Assembly: GCA_963575745.1 (NCBI GenBank)
Contig: CAUYUJ010021650.1
Span: forward strand, 50,001 to 114,000
Length of the DNA stretch: 64,000 nt
Direction: 5' to 3'
Source of the DNA: Prorocentrum cordatum
Lineage: Eukaryota > Sar > Dinophyceae > Prorocentrales > Prorocentraceae
Position 1 is the stretch's first letter. Each line of letters starts with the position of its first letter. The notes beneath the pieces are model-generated. The model did not search any database and had not been told where the DNA came from. It was given only the letters and a program-made list of their open reading frames with translations. The translations under genes were made by a program, and so were the position numbers. Positions 1 to 11,917 of the stretch are shown piece after piece.

Positions 1-28
1 TGCAGCATCAAGTGTTTTTCTCGAGGCC

Positions 29-130
29 GCTATTGTTATTGTTGTTGCTGTTGGTGTTGGTGTTGCTGTTATTGTTGTCGTTGTTGTGGATGTTGTGGTT
101 GTTGCTATTGTTGTTGCTGTTGTGGCGATG
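29..130. repeat. TTG-rich imperfect microsatellite
   Basis: Runs of ttg/ttgctg triplets with scattered substitutions. No gene is seen in the first 240 bases. Confidence 0.8.
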
Positions 131-239
131 GTGGGCACTGCGGACCATCATGCTATAGCCTGGGGGAGAGGAGTAGGAGGTCTTCTAGCGAAGGGAATAC
201 GAGGATAAGGGCTTCTCTGTTTCTCGCTGACTTTCCCGC

Positions 240-315
240 TCCACTCTCTCTATCTATCTCTATCACTTTCTCTCTCTCTCTCTCTCTCTCCCTTTCTCTT
301 TCTATCTCTCTATTC
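240..315. repeat. CT dinucleotide tract
   Basis: Pyrimidine run dominated by tctctctctc with occasional tat interruptions. Confidence 0.85.
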
Positions 316-454
316 CTCCTGCCTCTCCCGGGCCTCGTCGGCTGGATCGCTCCTAGCCCTGCGGAGGCTGCGGGGGCTGGCGTTTGGCGTCTCTCCCCAT
401 GGGGTGGCGGGTGACGGGTGCACTCACCGTCCTCTACGTCTCCTGTGCGCAGAT

Positions 455-670
455 GCAGAACGAGGGCGATAAGGAGAAGGAGGAGGAGGAGGAGGAGGCG
501 GAGGACGAGGACGAGAGCAAGGAGGATGATGACGAGAAGAAGAAGACGAAGAAGAAGAGGGCGAGGGGGAGCTGGAGGAGAAACGTGAGGAGGAGGAGGA
601 GGAGGAGAAGGAGGAGGAGGAGGAGGCGGAGGAGGAGGGGGAGGGGGAGGACGAGGAGAGGCAGGGGGGA
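455..670. repeat. GGA/GAG triplet tract
   Basis: Purine-rich (gga)n with gac/gaa interruptions. Open frames across it encode poly-Glu, poly-Arg or poly-Ser and are low-complexity artefacts. The following 680-1060 holds no recognisable gene or repeat. Confidence 0.85.
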
Positions 671-1109
671 AGGGTGTCATCTGGACCTGGAGCTCGCCAC
701 CTGGCCTCCGTCGCCCCAGGCGGCTCGTCGCCGCAAGCGGCCTGGCCATGGCCGTCCAGACTGGCGAGGAGGTGCGCGGGCGCGGCGCCCTCGTCGTGTC
801 GTCGGGTCGTGTCCGTCGCTGCTGCTGTCCCGGAGCAGGGGTCTTCAATGGGTGCTGAATGGCTGGCCTGTATGTCGCCCAACCAGATGCTCCCTCCGGT
901 ATGGTCGGTATCCACTACGCGTTGGGGCGTCGAGGCGGGAATGCGACACTCGAGGGTTGTCCGTTGGCGGTGGCGCATCGCCCAGCTATCGCTGCTCGCC
1001 TTGCTTCGTCGCGGGCTATCGCCTGGGGCGCATTGACATCTTGGTGCTTTTTTGTTTCCAAAGTGTGAATTCACAGTTTGCGTTCCCCCCACATGTTAAT
1101 TCATACTTT

Positions 1110-1690
1110 GCGCATGCTGCTGATGCTGATTATGATGATGATGCTGTTGATGATGACGAGGACGATGCTGAATATGTTGCTGATGATGATGTTGCTTAGG
1201 ACGGCAGTGGTGATGGTAACAATGATGGTGACGACGATGACGATGACGATGATGGTGATGATGATGACGATGCTGACGACTGATGATGATGATGACGACA
1301 ATGATGACGGCGATGATGGATGGTGATGATTATGATGATGTTGATGATGCTGATGATGATGATGGATGTCACGATGATGCTGATGATGATGATGCTAATG
1401 ATGATAACGATGATGATTATGATGGTGATGGTGATGCTGATGATGATGCTGCTGATGATGATGGTGGTGGTGATGATGATGATGGGGGTGATGATGATGC
1501 TGCTGGTGATGACGATTCTGATGGGGAGTCTCATGAGGATGATGTTGTCGATGAGGAAGATGGTGGGGTGACAGTGATCATGAGGATGGTGATGGAAATG
1601 AGGAGGACGGGGAGGAGGATGAAGAGGAGCTCGCGTGTACATACCCTCCGTATGTGCTGTATCCATCTGGGTTCCATGAGTTGGATGGTC
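1110..1690. repeat. Imperfect GAT triplet tract
   Basis: About 0.6 kb of gat/gac/gct/ggt triplets. The plus strand reads as Asp/Ala/Gly and the minus strand as Ile/Ser/His. The same kind of tract recurs at 22.4-23.6, 43.1-43.3, 43.6-44.5 and 46.0-46.3 kb, always with GAT on the plus strand. Confidence 0.85.
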
Positions 1691-1969
1691 TGAGCGGAGT
1701 CTGGTGGGCCTTAGGCATGTTGAAACCTCAAAGCGAAGAGTAAGAACATAGATGGACGAGGGCAACGATGAGGCGGAAGATGGTGAGATGGCGAGCGATG
1801 ATGAGACTCTGCGAGAGTAAAGCCACAACATGGAAGAGGGGAACGAGGGGCAGGAGAACGATGACGTGGATGGGGACGAGGTGGACGAGGAGGACCAGGA
1901 AGTGGAGGACACGTGGAAGGGGAAGGTTCAGCGAGAAGTGGAACCGGAAGACGACGAGCGGTTGCAAGA

Positions 1970-2280
1970 AGAGAAGGAGGAGGATACCAGTGTAAACCCA
2001 AGACGCATCAACGATGTTGCAGTAAACCATTCTTCGGAGTTCCCTCTTCAGAGGTCCCTAAAATGGTTTATTTCCATGGCGGGAAGTCCCCCATTGGAAG
2101 ACAACCGTCTGAGAATCATCAAGCGTGCAAAGACACCATATCGGGGATTTGAACGCCGCGAATCGACGTCGTAGTTGCGTCTTGACAGTCCTAAACCGTG
2201 CCATAGCATTATTCCTGGGACTTCAACATCGCGAATCAACGCGACTGTTGCGTCATGACGATCCTAGATAGCACCAGGAT
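1970..2280 (+). repeat. Family A dispersed repeat, 5' segment
   Basis: Starts at the end of a purine tract with a head like accagtgtaaacccaagacg, followed by a segment containing ccctcttcagaggtccct and two blocks ending in cgaatcaacgcgactgttgcg-like sequence. The same head and order occur at 8640-8960 and 19060-19370, and the head alone at 14515-14570. All copies are in the plus orientation. The middle and 3' parts are absent here but appear at 4190-4640, so this may be one element split by 1.9 kb. Confidence 0.7.
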
Positions 2281-2399
2281 TCCAATCGTGATACTCACAG
2301 TAGCCAGTTATGATAAAGCCCGGGCGCCGTGCATCCTCGGCGCGCGCTGGGGGGCGGCGAGATCACCCCATCATCCTCGCAAGCGCGCGGCCGCCTCAA

Positions 2400-3223
2400 C
2401 GACATGCGCTGGACCGCGGCGCTGCTCGCGCCGTGGGCCGTGAAGATTGCGAGGGAGGGCTGGTGGGTGCAAGGCCGCGATCGACAGCTATTGCTGCCAT
2501 TGCTCGCAAGAATCCCCTGACGGTGGACGGTGTGCGCAATTCCTGGTAAACGCCTACAGTTGGGATGTTGCTGTCAAGGGTTTGCTCGAGAGGAACCCAT
2601 CCGCGGGCAAGATGGAGGTGACCGAGCTTGAGGCGGAACTCCCCGAGCGCGGCTACGAAATCGAACCACCAGGTGCCGCAGGCGTCCATGTCGATGACGG
2701 AGGTTGCTTGCGCGCGCGATACGAGGAGCCTCTGCGCGGGGCTCAACGGCGTTGCGCCCTGCCCTACCTCCAGGCGCACATGGCCGAGCTGTTCACAGGG
2801 TGCTCGAAGCAGTTCTTCCTTGTCGAGCAGCTGCAGGCGGGCGACACGATGCTCGATTTCCCAATGATCGCGGCCCGCCAGGCGGACCTCCAAGACCCAG
2901 ACGTGTGCGGCAAACCAGCCTCCTCCATTATTTCCTTCATGTGCGCAGATGGCGCAGCAGCGGGACGCGCTCTCCGAGGAGTGCAGGCTGGCCTTGGCCA
3001 AGAAGAAGGCGGTGGACTCAAGTGCAGGGGGGGGCCAAAGGGGGAGGGGGGGGGTCACCCGGCGGTGGCGGCGGCGGGCATCGACGTCGAGACACAGCGC
3101 AGGTGCGGGGATAAGATGAAGGAGTTCTGCAGCGGCAAGCCGCGGGAGCAGATGCCCTCTTATGTCCAGCCGCACATCAAGGATCTGCCCGCAGAGTGCC
3201 ACGCGCTGGCAAAGTCGCGCTAG
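2400..3223 (+). pseudogene. Golgi apparatus protein 1-like Cys-rich repeats, frame-broken
   Basis: Resembles the roughly 60-residue Cys-rich repeat of Golgi apparatus protein 1 (GLG1), a Golgi membrane glycoprotein family; the family match is inference from motif shape. The clearest unit is at the 3' end (about 3095-3223), reading RRCGDKMKEFCSG, then YVQPHIKDLPAEC and a stop. An earlier unit needs two frames: ACARDTRSLCAG (about 2703-2740) and then LPYLQAHMAELFTGC (about 2758-2803), continuing to DFPMIAARQADLQ. A third piece near 2950-3000 reads LSEECRLALAKKK in yet another frame. A 258-codon frame (2447-3223) spans much of it but leaves the repeat pattern between units. Either this is a decayed copy or short introns separate the pieces. 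No signal peptide or membrane segment was found. Confidence 0.5.
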
Positions 3224-4180
3224 CGCGCCGCTGAGACCCGATAGGGCCACAGACCCCGGCCTCAGAACACAGACGCAGGCGGGCACGGCCTGTCTGCAAA
3301 AGAGATAAGGGGAAGGAGGGGCGATGCAACCTGAGGGGGAGCGTGGAGGGAAAGGGAAACAGTATTGAGCAGAGCCGCAGCTGCTGCTCATAACCCTTGG
3401 GGAAGCCACGCCACTTTGTCGCAACGGCACCGGCCTTTGGGGCCAGATCAGATTGTAGAGTGCGAGGCTGTTGTGCTCTGTGTGTCGTTTGGTTCTAGTG
3501 CACGACTTCTTGCATTATCGTGTTACGTTGCTTTCGAAACGCTGTTCAGGGCGCAGCAGACACTTTATGCCACAACGTGTCCCCTTGCCAAATGTCGGCG
3601 TTACCGCTGGCAATTCATTCCCGCGGCGGCGGCCGCTGGCTTTAACACGAGGGCTGACCTAAGCTCCGCGCAGGCGCGTTTGTCTCTGGCATGGTCCACC
3701 TAGGCGGCGGAGAGGTTTGAGGAGTGTAGGGAGGATCGAATATGTTGTGCCAGCGCTGGGTTTCCAGCACAACAGGCGCCTGCTGTTCGACACATGGCTT
3801 CTCCTCCCCAATTTTCTCTTCACATTATTAATAGTTGCCCTCCTTCGTGCCTGTCTCGTCCTCCTCCCTCGTTCGCTGTCCACGGCGTCGAGCTGCTGCG
3901 TTCTCAGCAGTCGTTGCAATGATTTGGCACACGAGCAACGAAAGTTGTGTGCGTTCCATCGCCCGCCTTCTTTTGATGCTTGATTCGGCGCCTTGCGCCA
4001 GAGGCAGGACTGCACTCACTGAGACACGACATGGCCCTCGATGGAAAACAACAAGCGAACTCAATTCCTGGTACTTCAGCCATACGGCTTCGTGAAACCG
4101 GAACGGCATAGCACGAACAAACGACTGCGCACGTAGCTAAGGCGAGGGCCTCATTTTGAAAAGGAGCCAACCTCCACGTT
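3224..4180. other. No gene recognised
   Basis: Mixed-composition DNA. Open frames of up to about 118 codons exist on both strands, but none shows a recognisable motif or repeat. Confidence 0.5.
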
Positions 4181-4189
4181 CGAAGTTCT

Positions 4190-4640
4190 GACTAGTTTTT
4201 AAGACGACTGTGCGTCGCTACTGCGAGAATCACATTTCGATCACAGACCGCCCTCCATCCTTGATGTTACTGGAAGCGATGATGACGAATGTTCGCGGTG
4301 CTAAGGCAAGAACCACGTTTCGAAAACGGACCGCCCTCCGCTATTGAAACGTAATATTGTTTTGAGACGAGTCTGCGCGGCTCTAAGGCGAGAGCCACAT
4401 TTCAAAAACAGACTGCCCCCCATCTTTAAAGCTGCTGCAGTGAAATTAAAGAAGCGAATGCGCGAGGCGTTGAAGCGAGAACAACATGTTGAACATCTTC
4501 GTCCTCCCCCGAAGAGGTTGCACATTCCAAGCTTCAGGGGCACCAGCGGTGAGGAAGTCTCAGGTGAATCGCCCGGCCCGCCCTACCGACACGTCTGGGG
4601 TTGAGATAGGGAGGGATTATTCACAAGGAAAATGAATGGA
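4190..4640 (+). repeat. Family A dispersed repeat, middle and 3' segments
   Basis: Four or so degenerate copies of a unit of about 75-85 bp: a gcgcggcgcta-like core, then gcgagagccacatttt, then cgccctccatc. Next comes a 3' segment with cgcccggcccgccct, ending at a GGA tract. The same succession is seen at 8960-9500, 19370-19560 and 22018-22330. Confidence 0.7.
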
Positions 4641-5048
4641 GGATGATGAGGAGGAGGAGCTGGAGGAGGAGGAGGAGGAGACAGGACGAGAAGGACGAGA
4701 AGGAGGACGGAGAGGGAGGAGCGGGAGGAGGAATGCCTCCTCAGAAGTTTGCCCTTCTCGCGCCATCCCTGTGCGCGCGCCGCCAACCTCTGGAGGCTCC
4801 GCAGAGGGTTGGGTGCGTCCAACCCTCTCGATCCTCGATCCTGCGGGCGTCCTCCGCTGCTGGACCTCTTCCACCTCCACTCCTGCCGTTTCGGCCCTCG
4901 AGGTAGGAAGGGAAGAAGTAGGAGGAGGAAGCGGCGGAGGAGGAGGAGGAGGAGGACAAAAGGGAGGAAAATAGGGAAGGAGAGGGCGGGCGGGAGGAGG
5001 AGGAGGAGGAGGAGGAGGAGGAGGAGGAGGAGGACGAGGGGGGAGGAG
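4635..5048. repeat. GGA triplet tracts flanking a short unique segment
   Basis: Two (gga)n tracts (about 4640-4730 and 4918-5048) with mixed sequence between them. A third lies at about 5265-5345. No gene is supported. Confidence 0.8.
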
Positions 5049-5345
5049 GATGAAGATAGACTACTCATGGAGGAGGATCGCCTCATCTGAGCTGCACTGC
5101 TGGGGGCCTGTGCCCAGGCCGAGCGTGGGCTCGGGCATGCGGCCCATGCGGTGGCGTAAGTGGCACATGCGTCATGGCGCCACCCGCCTCTGCCCGAGTC
5201 TGGCTGCGGGACGCCCCCGTGAAGCCGCCGGGTCCGCCAGGGCCGCGGGCGGCGAAGACCAGGAAAAGAGGAGGAGGAGGCGGAGGAGGAGGAGGAGGAG
5301 GAGGAGGAGGAGGAGGAGGAGGAGGAGGGGGATGAGGAGGAGGAG

Positions 5346-7130
5346 CATTGGGGGAAGAGTCTGGGCGGAGCCGGCGCCTTCTCCGCCGCTCCTCCACGCG
5401 GTACCCCGGTTGCCTCGACCCCCATCCCTCAGGCCGGTCTCTCTCGCTGGACCGCTCTTTGACGGCCCCGGGGCCCAGCAGGGCCCCCCGAGGATGCACA
5501 TTGCCCAAAACTTGTGCGTCGTGTTTTAGCTCAGGACTCGAATGGTTTGGACTCGCAGCCGCCCCTCCCGTCGTCGTCGCCGCCGCCGCCGAAACTGCCG
5601 TTGCCGTCGTTGGGCGGCGCGGACCCGGGGTAGCGCGAGGGACGCTGCCTTCTCAGAAGGTAGTTGGCTTCGAAGCCTGACCAACTTCTAAGAAGCTTTC
5701 TGAGAAGCCGAGCCTCGAGAGAAGCAAGTGAGGGGCGACCAAGAACCCCCCCACCTTATCAGAAGGCTGCCCAACTCGCACCACCTCGCAACGCTCCTGC
5801 GCGTCGCCAAGTCGTCGCCGTCGTCGCCGTCCTCATCCTCGTCTTCGTAGTCGTCGACGTCGTCGCCGTATTGCTCTTCTTCCTCCTCGCTTCTGCCCCC
5901 CGGACGGTGGCGCCTGTCACGGCGCCTCGCGCCAGGCAACGATCCGGGCCGCCGTTTCGGAGGCGAGGTCCGTCGGCGTAGACGAGAAGAAGATCCGCGA
6001 GGTCCTCGTCGTCATCGTTATCGGGGCACGCCAACTACACACCAGCACCGAACCTGGCCAGGCCAATCCTACGCCCAGCTTACGGCGTTGGTGCGTAGTT
6101 GGCGTTCTCCCATGTCGGGGATCGAAGTTCCAGGTCGGCGTTTCTTAGAATGCAGGGGCCGTGTTCGAAGGGTCCAAAGGCATCCACGAAGGCTCCAAAG
6201 AAGCCCACGGGTCCTTCCAAGGCGGCCGCCTCCCTCTAATACCCTGACCCCACCTTCTTAGAAGGCCGCCACCCTTGTGCCCCTCGGTGCGCGTGCCGCC
6301 AAGTCGAGGGTCAAGACTCGAGGTCGCCGTCATCACTGCAGAATGTGTTTGGCACTTACCGGGCTGTTGTAGGAGCCTCCTGAGACCTCCGAGGGCCGAT
6401 GCGTGCCGCCGGAGGTCGTCGTCGTCGTCGTCGTCGTCGGCAGCGTCCCTCACATCCGAGGCTGAGGAGAGGGGAGATGGGAGATGGGACAAGCCATGTG
6501 CGCCAGCGCCGCGTCCGTATTCCCTCTAACAGTAACTATTGTTGTTGTTTGTTGTGGAATTTGCCATTCCAAAGAATGATTGTGGTTGGTCCCCCTGGCG
6601 CGGTTACATGCGTACTTACACAATTTGTTTGCCCCTCCCAGAGCTGGCGCATTGTTTTTCACTGGGGAACGTCTTGGGGATCAAGCTTATCTGCAGGTCC
6701 GGGGTGCTGCGCTCGCACTCTGCCACCTGGCTGACCGAAAAACGGCACAGAGCGCGAGTGCTCGGCTGCGTCGTTTTGCTCGTTTCCCCTCCTTTGTGAA
6801 GGATGGATGGCTCCCCCCTGTGGATCCCCCGAGGGGCGTACGGTATGAGATAGCCTGACCGTGCTTCGCCCGTTGTGTCTGCTTTGTCGCTCGCGATCCC
6901 TCGGCAGGCTGAGCCTGCACCTCGCGGGCATAGCGTCTTATTGGCGGAATGGTGCGGCCGCGCCAGCGACGGGCACAGGCTCCCATGTACCAGTCTCTCT
7001 GCACAGGCTAACATTGCCCCGAAGTCGAGTTGTTCGCAACTCCTCCTCCACCCACCTCCCTCCTCCTCGTCCTCCTTCTCCTCCTTCCTCCTTCCCCTTA
7101 CCTCGCGCGCGCCACCCTGCGCGCGGAAGG
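5346..7130. other. No gene recognised; CCTTCTNAGAAGG-type palindromes
   Basis: The imperfect palindrome ccttctnagaagg occurs near 5649, 5688, 5757 and 6249, and again in a second cluster near 56958-57020. A run of gtc triplets lies at 6415-6445. Nothing in the open frames is recognisable. Confidence 0.5.
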
Positions 7131-7136
7131 GGCGAC

Positions 7137-7137
7137 A

Positions 7138-7179
<42 letters not shown>

Positions 7180-7185
7180 TCGACA

Positions 7186-7227
<42 letters not shown>

Positions 7228-7228
7228 C

Positions 7229-7291
<63 letters not shown>
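7137..7291. repeat. GAC triplet microsatellite
   Basis: About 50 nearly pure gac triplets. Every frame is open, giving poly-Asp, poly-Thr or poly-Arg on the plus strand. Confidence 0.95.
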
Positions 7292-7292
<1 letters not shown>

Positions 7293-7384
7293 CTTGCGCC
7301 CCCAGAGGGGCTCTCGACGAGTCGCAGCCGGTGGAGATCACCCTGGGGCCCGACAGCCTAGATCTAGGCCTCCCAGATGGTGCC

Positions 7385-7580
7385 GGAGTAGATGAGGTTG
7401 GAGGGTCGTGTCGCATCGCCGATTCAGCGGGGTTGCGGCTCGATGTGGAGCCTAGTTTTCTCCACGCCGATGGCGCCGATGCATCGCCGACGTCGCAGGT
7501 GCATCGACACTGTATCGGCGAGGCCTCCACTGGAGGAACGCCCGAACACCTCCAGAAGCATTTCGCTAAACCCGACAGCG
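7385..7580 (+). repeat. Family H dispersed repeat, copy 1
   Basis: About 180 bp shared with 49470-49690 and 51430-51610. It carries the core ttctccacgccgatggcgcc followed by gatgcatcgccgacgtcgc. In one frame all three copies read like FLHADGADASPTS. Each copy sits just 3' of a triplet microsatellite (GAC here). Confidence 0.75.
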
Positions 7581-7803
7581 ACAGACGACGATCGACGGCG
7601 AACACGAGGATCGATCGACGATTGACGACGACCCTCGACCCATGACCACGACCCACCACCCACCAACCACCACCCACGACCGACCGGCGACGACGAGGGC
7701 CTGTACCTCCTCTTCGAGGTGCAAGTCCGCGACGACGATCGATGGCCATAGTCGACGACGACGACGACAGCGACGACGGAAGACCGACGACTGACGACCG
7801 ACG

Positions 7804-7844
<41 letters not shown>

Positions 7845-7850
7845 GATAGA
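7804..7850. repeat. AT dinucleotide tract
   Basis: (ta)n with one gta interruption. The next 500 bases (7850-8380) show no recognisable feature. Confidence 0.9.
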
Positions 7851-8380
7851 TATCAAAATTTGATCGTATCGCTCGGGCTTCTTGGTTCGCAGGCTGGAGG
7901 GTATCACCAGCCCGCCCATTGTCCCGAGCTCGGTGGTCGGGCAGCTTCGACGTCCCTCGCTCGCGGTTGGGGGAGGGGGTCGATGTTATTTGGGTGAGGG
8001 GCCCCGATCCAAGCCTGTCGGCTGGCCCGCCTCCGCCGATCCTTGGCACTCAGTGGCTCCCCCGACTTACTTGCAACAGCTTGGCTGCCTTCATGGCTTG
8101 CGGCGCTTGGGCATGTCGGTCCGTCGAAGGAAGACTTTTGAAACTAGCGTTTTACTAAGAACCACTTCGCATACCCCTCCGTCCCCCGGCCTCAGCACTG
8201 AACAGGCGGCGCAGCGTTCCCAGGGAAGCGGGGCCAGAGAAATCTTGCGCCCACCATATCTCCAGCGCAATACTTGCCAGTGCTGAGGCCCGGGGGGTGG
8301 AGGGGGGACTGCGGTTCTCTAGTGACTACAGCGTTGTTTCTGTCAGCCGTGCCCTTTCACTCCCGCACGCCCCGCGGCAG

Positions 8381-8464
8381 GCCGAGGGCGCGCTGCGGCA
8401 GATGGCCGCCTCGCAGGCATTGGAGGCGGCAGTGGCCACCGACGACGAGGCGGCGGTGCAGAAG
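8381..8464 (+). CDS. Ala-rich helical-repeat exon (module 1)
   Basis: Encodes 28 codons beginning AEGALRQMAASQALEAAV and ending DDEAAVQK. It aligns without gaps to the exon at 47065-47145 (AERVLGRLAAGRELADAI...). The left edge is AG|G in phase 0 (cggcag|gccgag). The right edge is a GC donor (aag|gccgcc) at the position homologous to the donor of the exon at 40161-40223. A GGA tract and family A follow within about 120 bases. It could be the first visible exon of the 33-55 kb gene or an exon of a separate relative, because recombinase, Cys-rich and RT genes lie between. The function is unknown; alternating Ala/Leu suggests paired amphipathic helices. Confidence 0.5.
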
Positions 8465-8594
8465 GCCGCCCCCCCCCCCCACCCCCAGAGGCGGCCCACC
8501 GCCTGGCGGGAGGCTCGGCTGGCTCCGCGCTGCAGCCGAGACGCTGAAGGGAGGGCCACTTTGGGGTCTCAGGAGGATCGCCGAGTAACGCAAG

Positions 8595-9505
8595 AGGAGG
8601 AGGAGGAAAAGGAAGAGGAGATGGAGGAGAAGGAGGAGGAGGATGACCAGTGGAAGCCCAAGGCTCAACAACGATGTTGGAATACACCCTCCCTCCAAGC
8701 TCCCTCTTCACAGGCCCCTACAATGGTTCATTTCCACTGAGGGAACTACCTCGTTGGTAGAGAACCGTTTGATGACCCTGAAGCGTGCCAAAACATCATT
8801 CTCGGAACTCCAACGCCACGAATCAACACGATTGTTGCGTCTTGGCGATCCTGAATCTTACCAGAACATCATAGCCTCCAACACCGCGAATCAACGTGAC
8901 TGTTGCGCCCTCACAATCTTGAGTCTTTCCGAAACACCATTTCTGGCACGTTGACCATGTGAAGCCGTGAAATTGATGCAAGCTGTGAAATTGAATGTGC
9001 GCGGCGCCAAAGCAAAAGCCACATGTTGAAAATGAGCCGCCCTCAATCCGTGAAGCTCTTGCATTAAAACATGTGCGCACTAAGGCGTGAGCCACATGTT
9101 GTTAACGACCCGCCCTCAATCCGTGAAGATCTTGCAACTTTTAAGACGAGTGTGCGCGGCGCTGAGGCGAGAGCCACAGTTTGAAAACGACCCGCCCTCA
9201 ATCCGCTAAGATATTCCAGATATGTTTATAAGGTATGCGCATTGCTAGGGCGAGAGCCACATTTTGGAAATGGCCCGGCCTCCACCCGTGAAGCTTTTGC
9301 AATGATTGAAAAAGATTGTGCACGGCGCTAAGGCGAGAGCCACAACATTTTGGATGCGGCCCGCCCTCCATCTGTGGAGTGGTTGCCAGTTTCAGGGCCA
9401 AAAATTGTGAGAAAGTCTTAGGCGAAACGCCCAGCCCGCCCTTTCGACTGGCCTCGGGGGTGCCACGGCGAGGATTTAGTTATTAGAAAAAGGAATGGAG
9501 AAGGA
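8595..9505 (+). repeat. Family A dispersed repeat, most complete copy
   Basis: Order: GGA tract, head (about 8645), 5' segment to about 8960, then about five degenerate units of 75-85 bp each with gcgagagccaca and cgccctcaatccg, then a 3' segment with cgcccagcccgcccttt, then another GGA tract (9495-9515). It lacks inverted ends and coding capacity, so it looks non-autonomous. Copies elsewhere in the window are subsets of this order in the same orientation. Confidence 0.75.
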
Positions 9506-9507
9506 GG

Positions 9508-10405
<898 letters not shown>

Positions 10406-11715
10406 CGACTGCGAATGGGTGACCGACCAGCGGCGCCAGCCAGAGTAGACAATACTCGACGCAAACTGTACCCCGCGCAAAGTTTGTTAGAAATCCTGGA
10501 ACCCCCGGAACGTATCAAGAGCACGTTGTGTCAATATATTATTCTCGTCTTATGGTTGCCAGCAGTACCCTCCTCGACCAGAGGGCCACCAGTGTACTTT
10601 AGCTAGGCGTCCCTGCCCTCGTCGCCGGCGCCTCCATGATCCTCCTCCCCATGCTCCTCTCTGCTGCCTACCTTGCGTCTGCGGGACCTCCCTGGTGCCA
10701 GTGACGACCCGATCCGAAGTCCCGACCCGATGCCGGCTGCTCCTGCCAAGTCGCGCGAGGGTGGCCCCAAATTTGCGAGGGGAAGCTCCGTGGTGGGCTC
10801 GTGGGGGAGCCGCCCCTCCTCGGCTTACCCTCTTTGGACTGGGGGGCCGCTGATCTTTGGGTGGCCTCGCATGCCTTGTAACTGGCGCCCTCGGCGTGGA
10901 TTCGGTGCGGATGCGACGACGCGGTTCGACGCGTTCGGCATGTTTTCGACGGGGACTCGGCGCCTACAGCGGCGCGATGGATCAGACAAGGCCCCCCCAA
11001 GATAAAGCACAATGCTGGTCTCGACGAGTGGTGGGGGGGTGAGCGAGAGGGCCGCTGGGGAGGGTGGACGAGAATGAAAAAGACCCGATCCCTAATATCA
11101 TAATGAAGACGTGGCCTTACTTAGGTCTCCGTTTTTGCTTTCGGGATAATATCTCTGGGCGTATTGGTTTGATACATCTGCTGAAAAGACCCCATATCCT
11201 TCATGTTTGTGGCTCTTCTAGCCAAGGTTTCCTCTGAAAGGATGAGGGGTATTTCTATTGTTTGTCAACGGGGGCCCCACCTTCGAGGGTCCAACGTCTT
11301 GAACAAACCAAGGCGGCGTTCTGTTCGCTGTCCTCAGCCTCTCGGGGCCCTCGCCGAGCCCCAGGGCAGTCAATAAAGGGGCTCGTCATGAGAAGCCAGC
11401 CCTGTGGACAGGGTCAGGACTTTCAGGGGCCCCGTGTTGAGCAGAAGTCGAGACATCGGATGCTCGGGGAGGGAGGGAAGTCATGTGTATGAAGGGATTT
11501 GCGGTCGTCTCTTCTGACCTTCGAGGGACGGACGGTGGGGGGGAGCATGATCTCAACTTTTTGTTGCTGCCGTCGTCTTTTCTGGGCTGCTTGGCCCAGT
11601 GCGTTCGGCCGCGCGACGTCCAATGCGCTCCAAGCAGTCCCTGCACGCTGGCCGGCGGCTCCTGCCTTCGTCCCCACCTTCAACGCTCAATGGCAATTTC
11701 TTTCGGCACAGCGGC
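10406..11715. other. No gene recognised upstream of the Cys-rich gene
   Basis: Unique-looking DNA with no recognised gene, tandem repeat or family copy. Confidence 0.4.
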
Positions 11716-11719
11716 TGCC

Positions 11720-11741
11720 GCAGTCGCCATTTTGGCTCAGG
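11720..11741 (+). other. Relict dinoflagellate spliced leader
   Basis: Compared with the 22-nt dinoflagellate spliced-leader consensus (D-CCGTAGCCATTTTGGCTCAAG), this stretch agrees at 19 of 22 positions, including the uninterrupted GCCATTTTGGCTCA core. Spliced leaders are added to mRNA in trans, so a genomic copy just upstream of a gene is the known mark of an mRNA that was reverse-transcribed and reinserted. It lies 176 bases 5' of the ATG of the intronless gene at 11918, on the same strand. Confidence 0.75.
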
Positions 11742-11917
11742 GAGTTTCAAATCACGTTGCATTCCTCCTGGAACAACTATTATCAAAAGTTCTATCACCT
11801 TAACCCTCCTTGTGCATCGCCGTGATTCCCGGGAATACGTTCCCCACGAGAGTGCCCGCATATTGAAGTGCCAGAGGCTGGGCTCAGATCACATCACCTC
11901 GCAGGCACGAGGTAGTT

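Noticed and set aside
2135-2165. Complement of a B-box (ggatttgaac)
   Set aside because: The site lies within family A, whose other copies do not conserve it.
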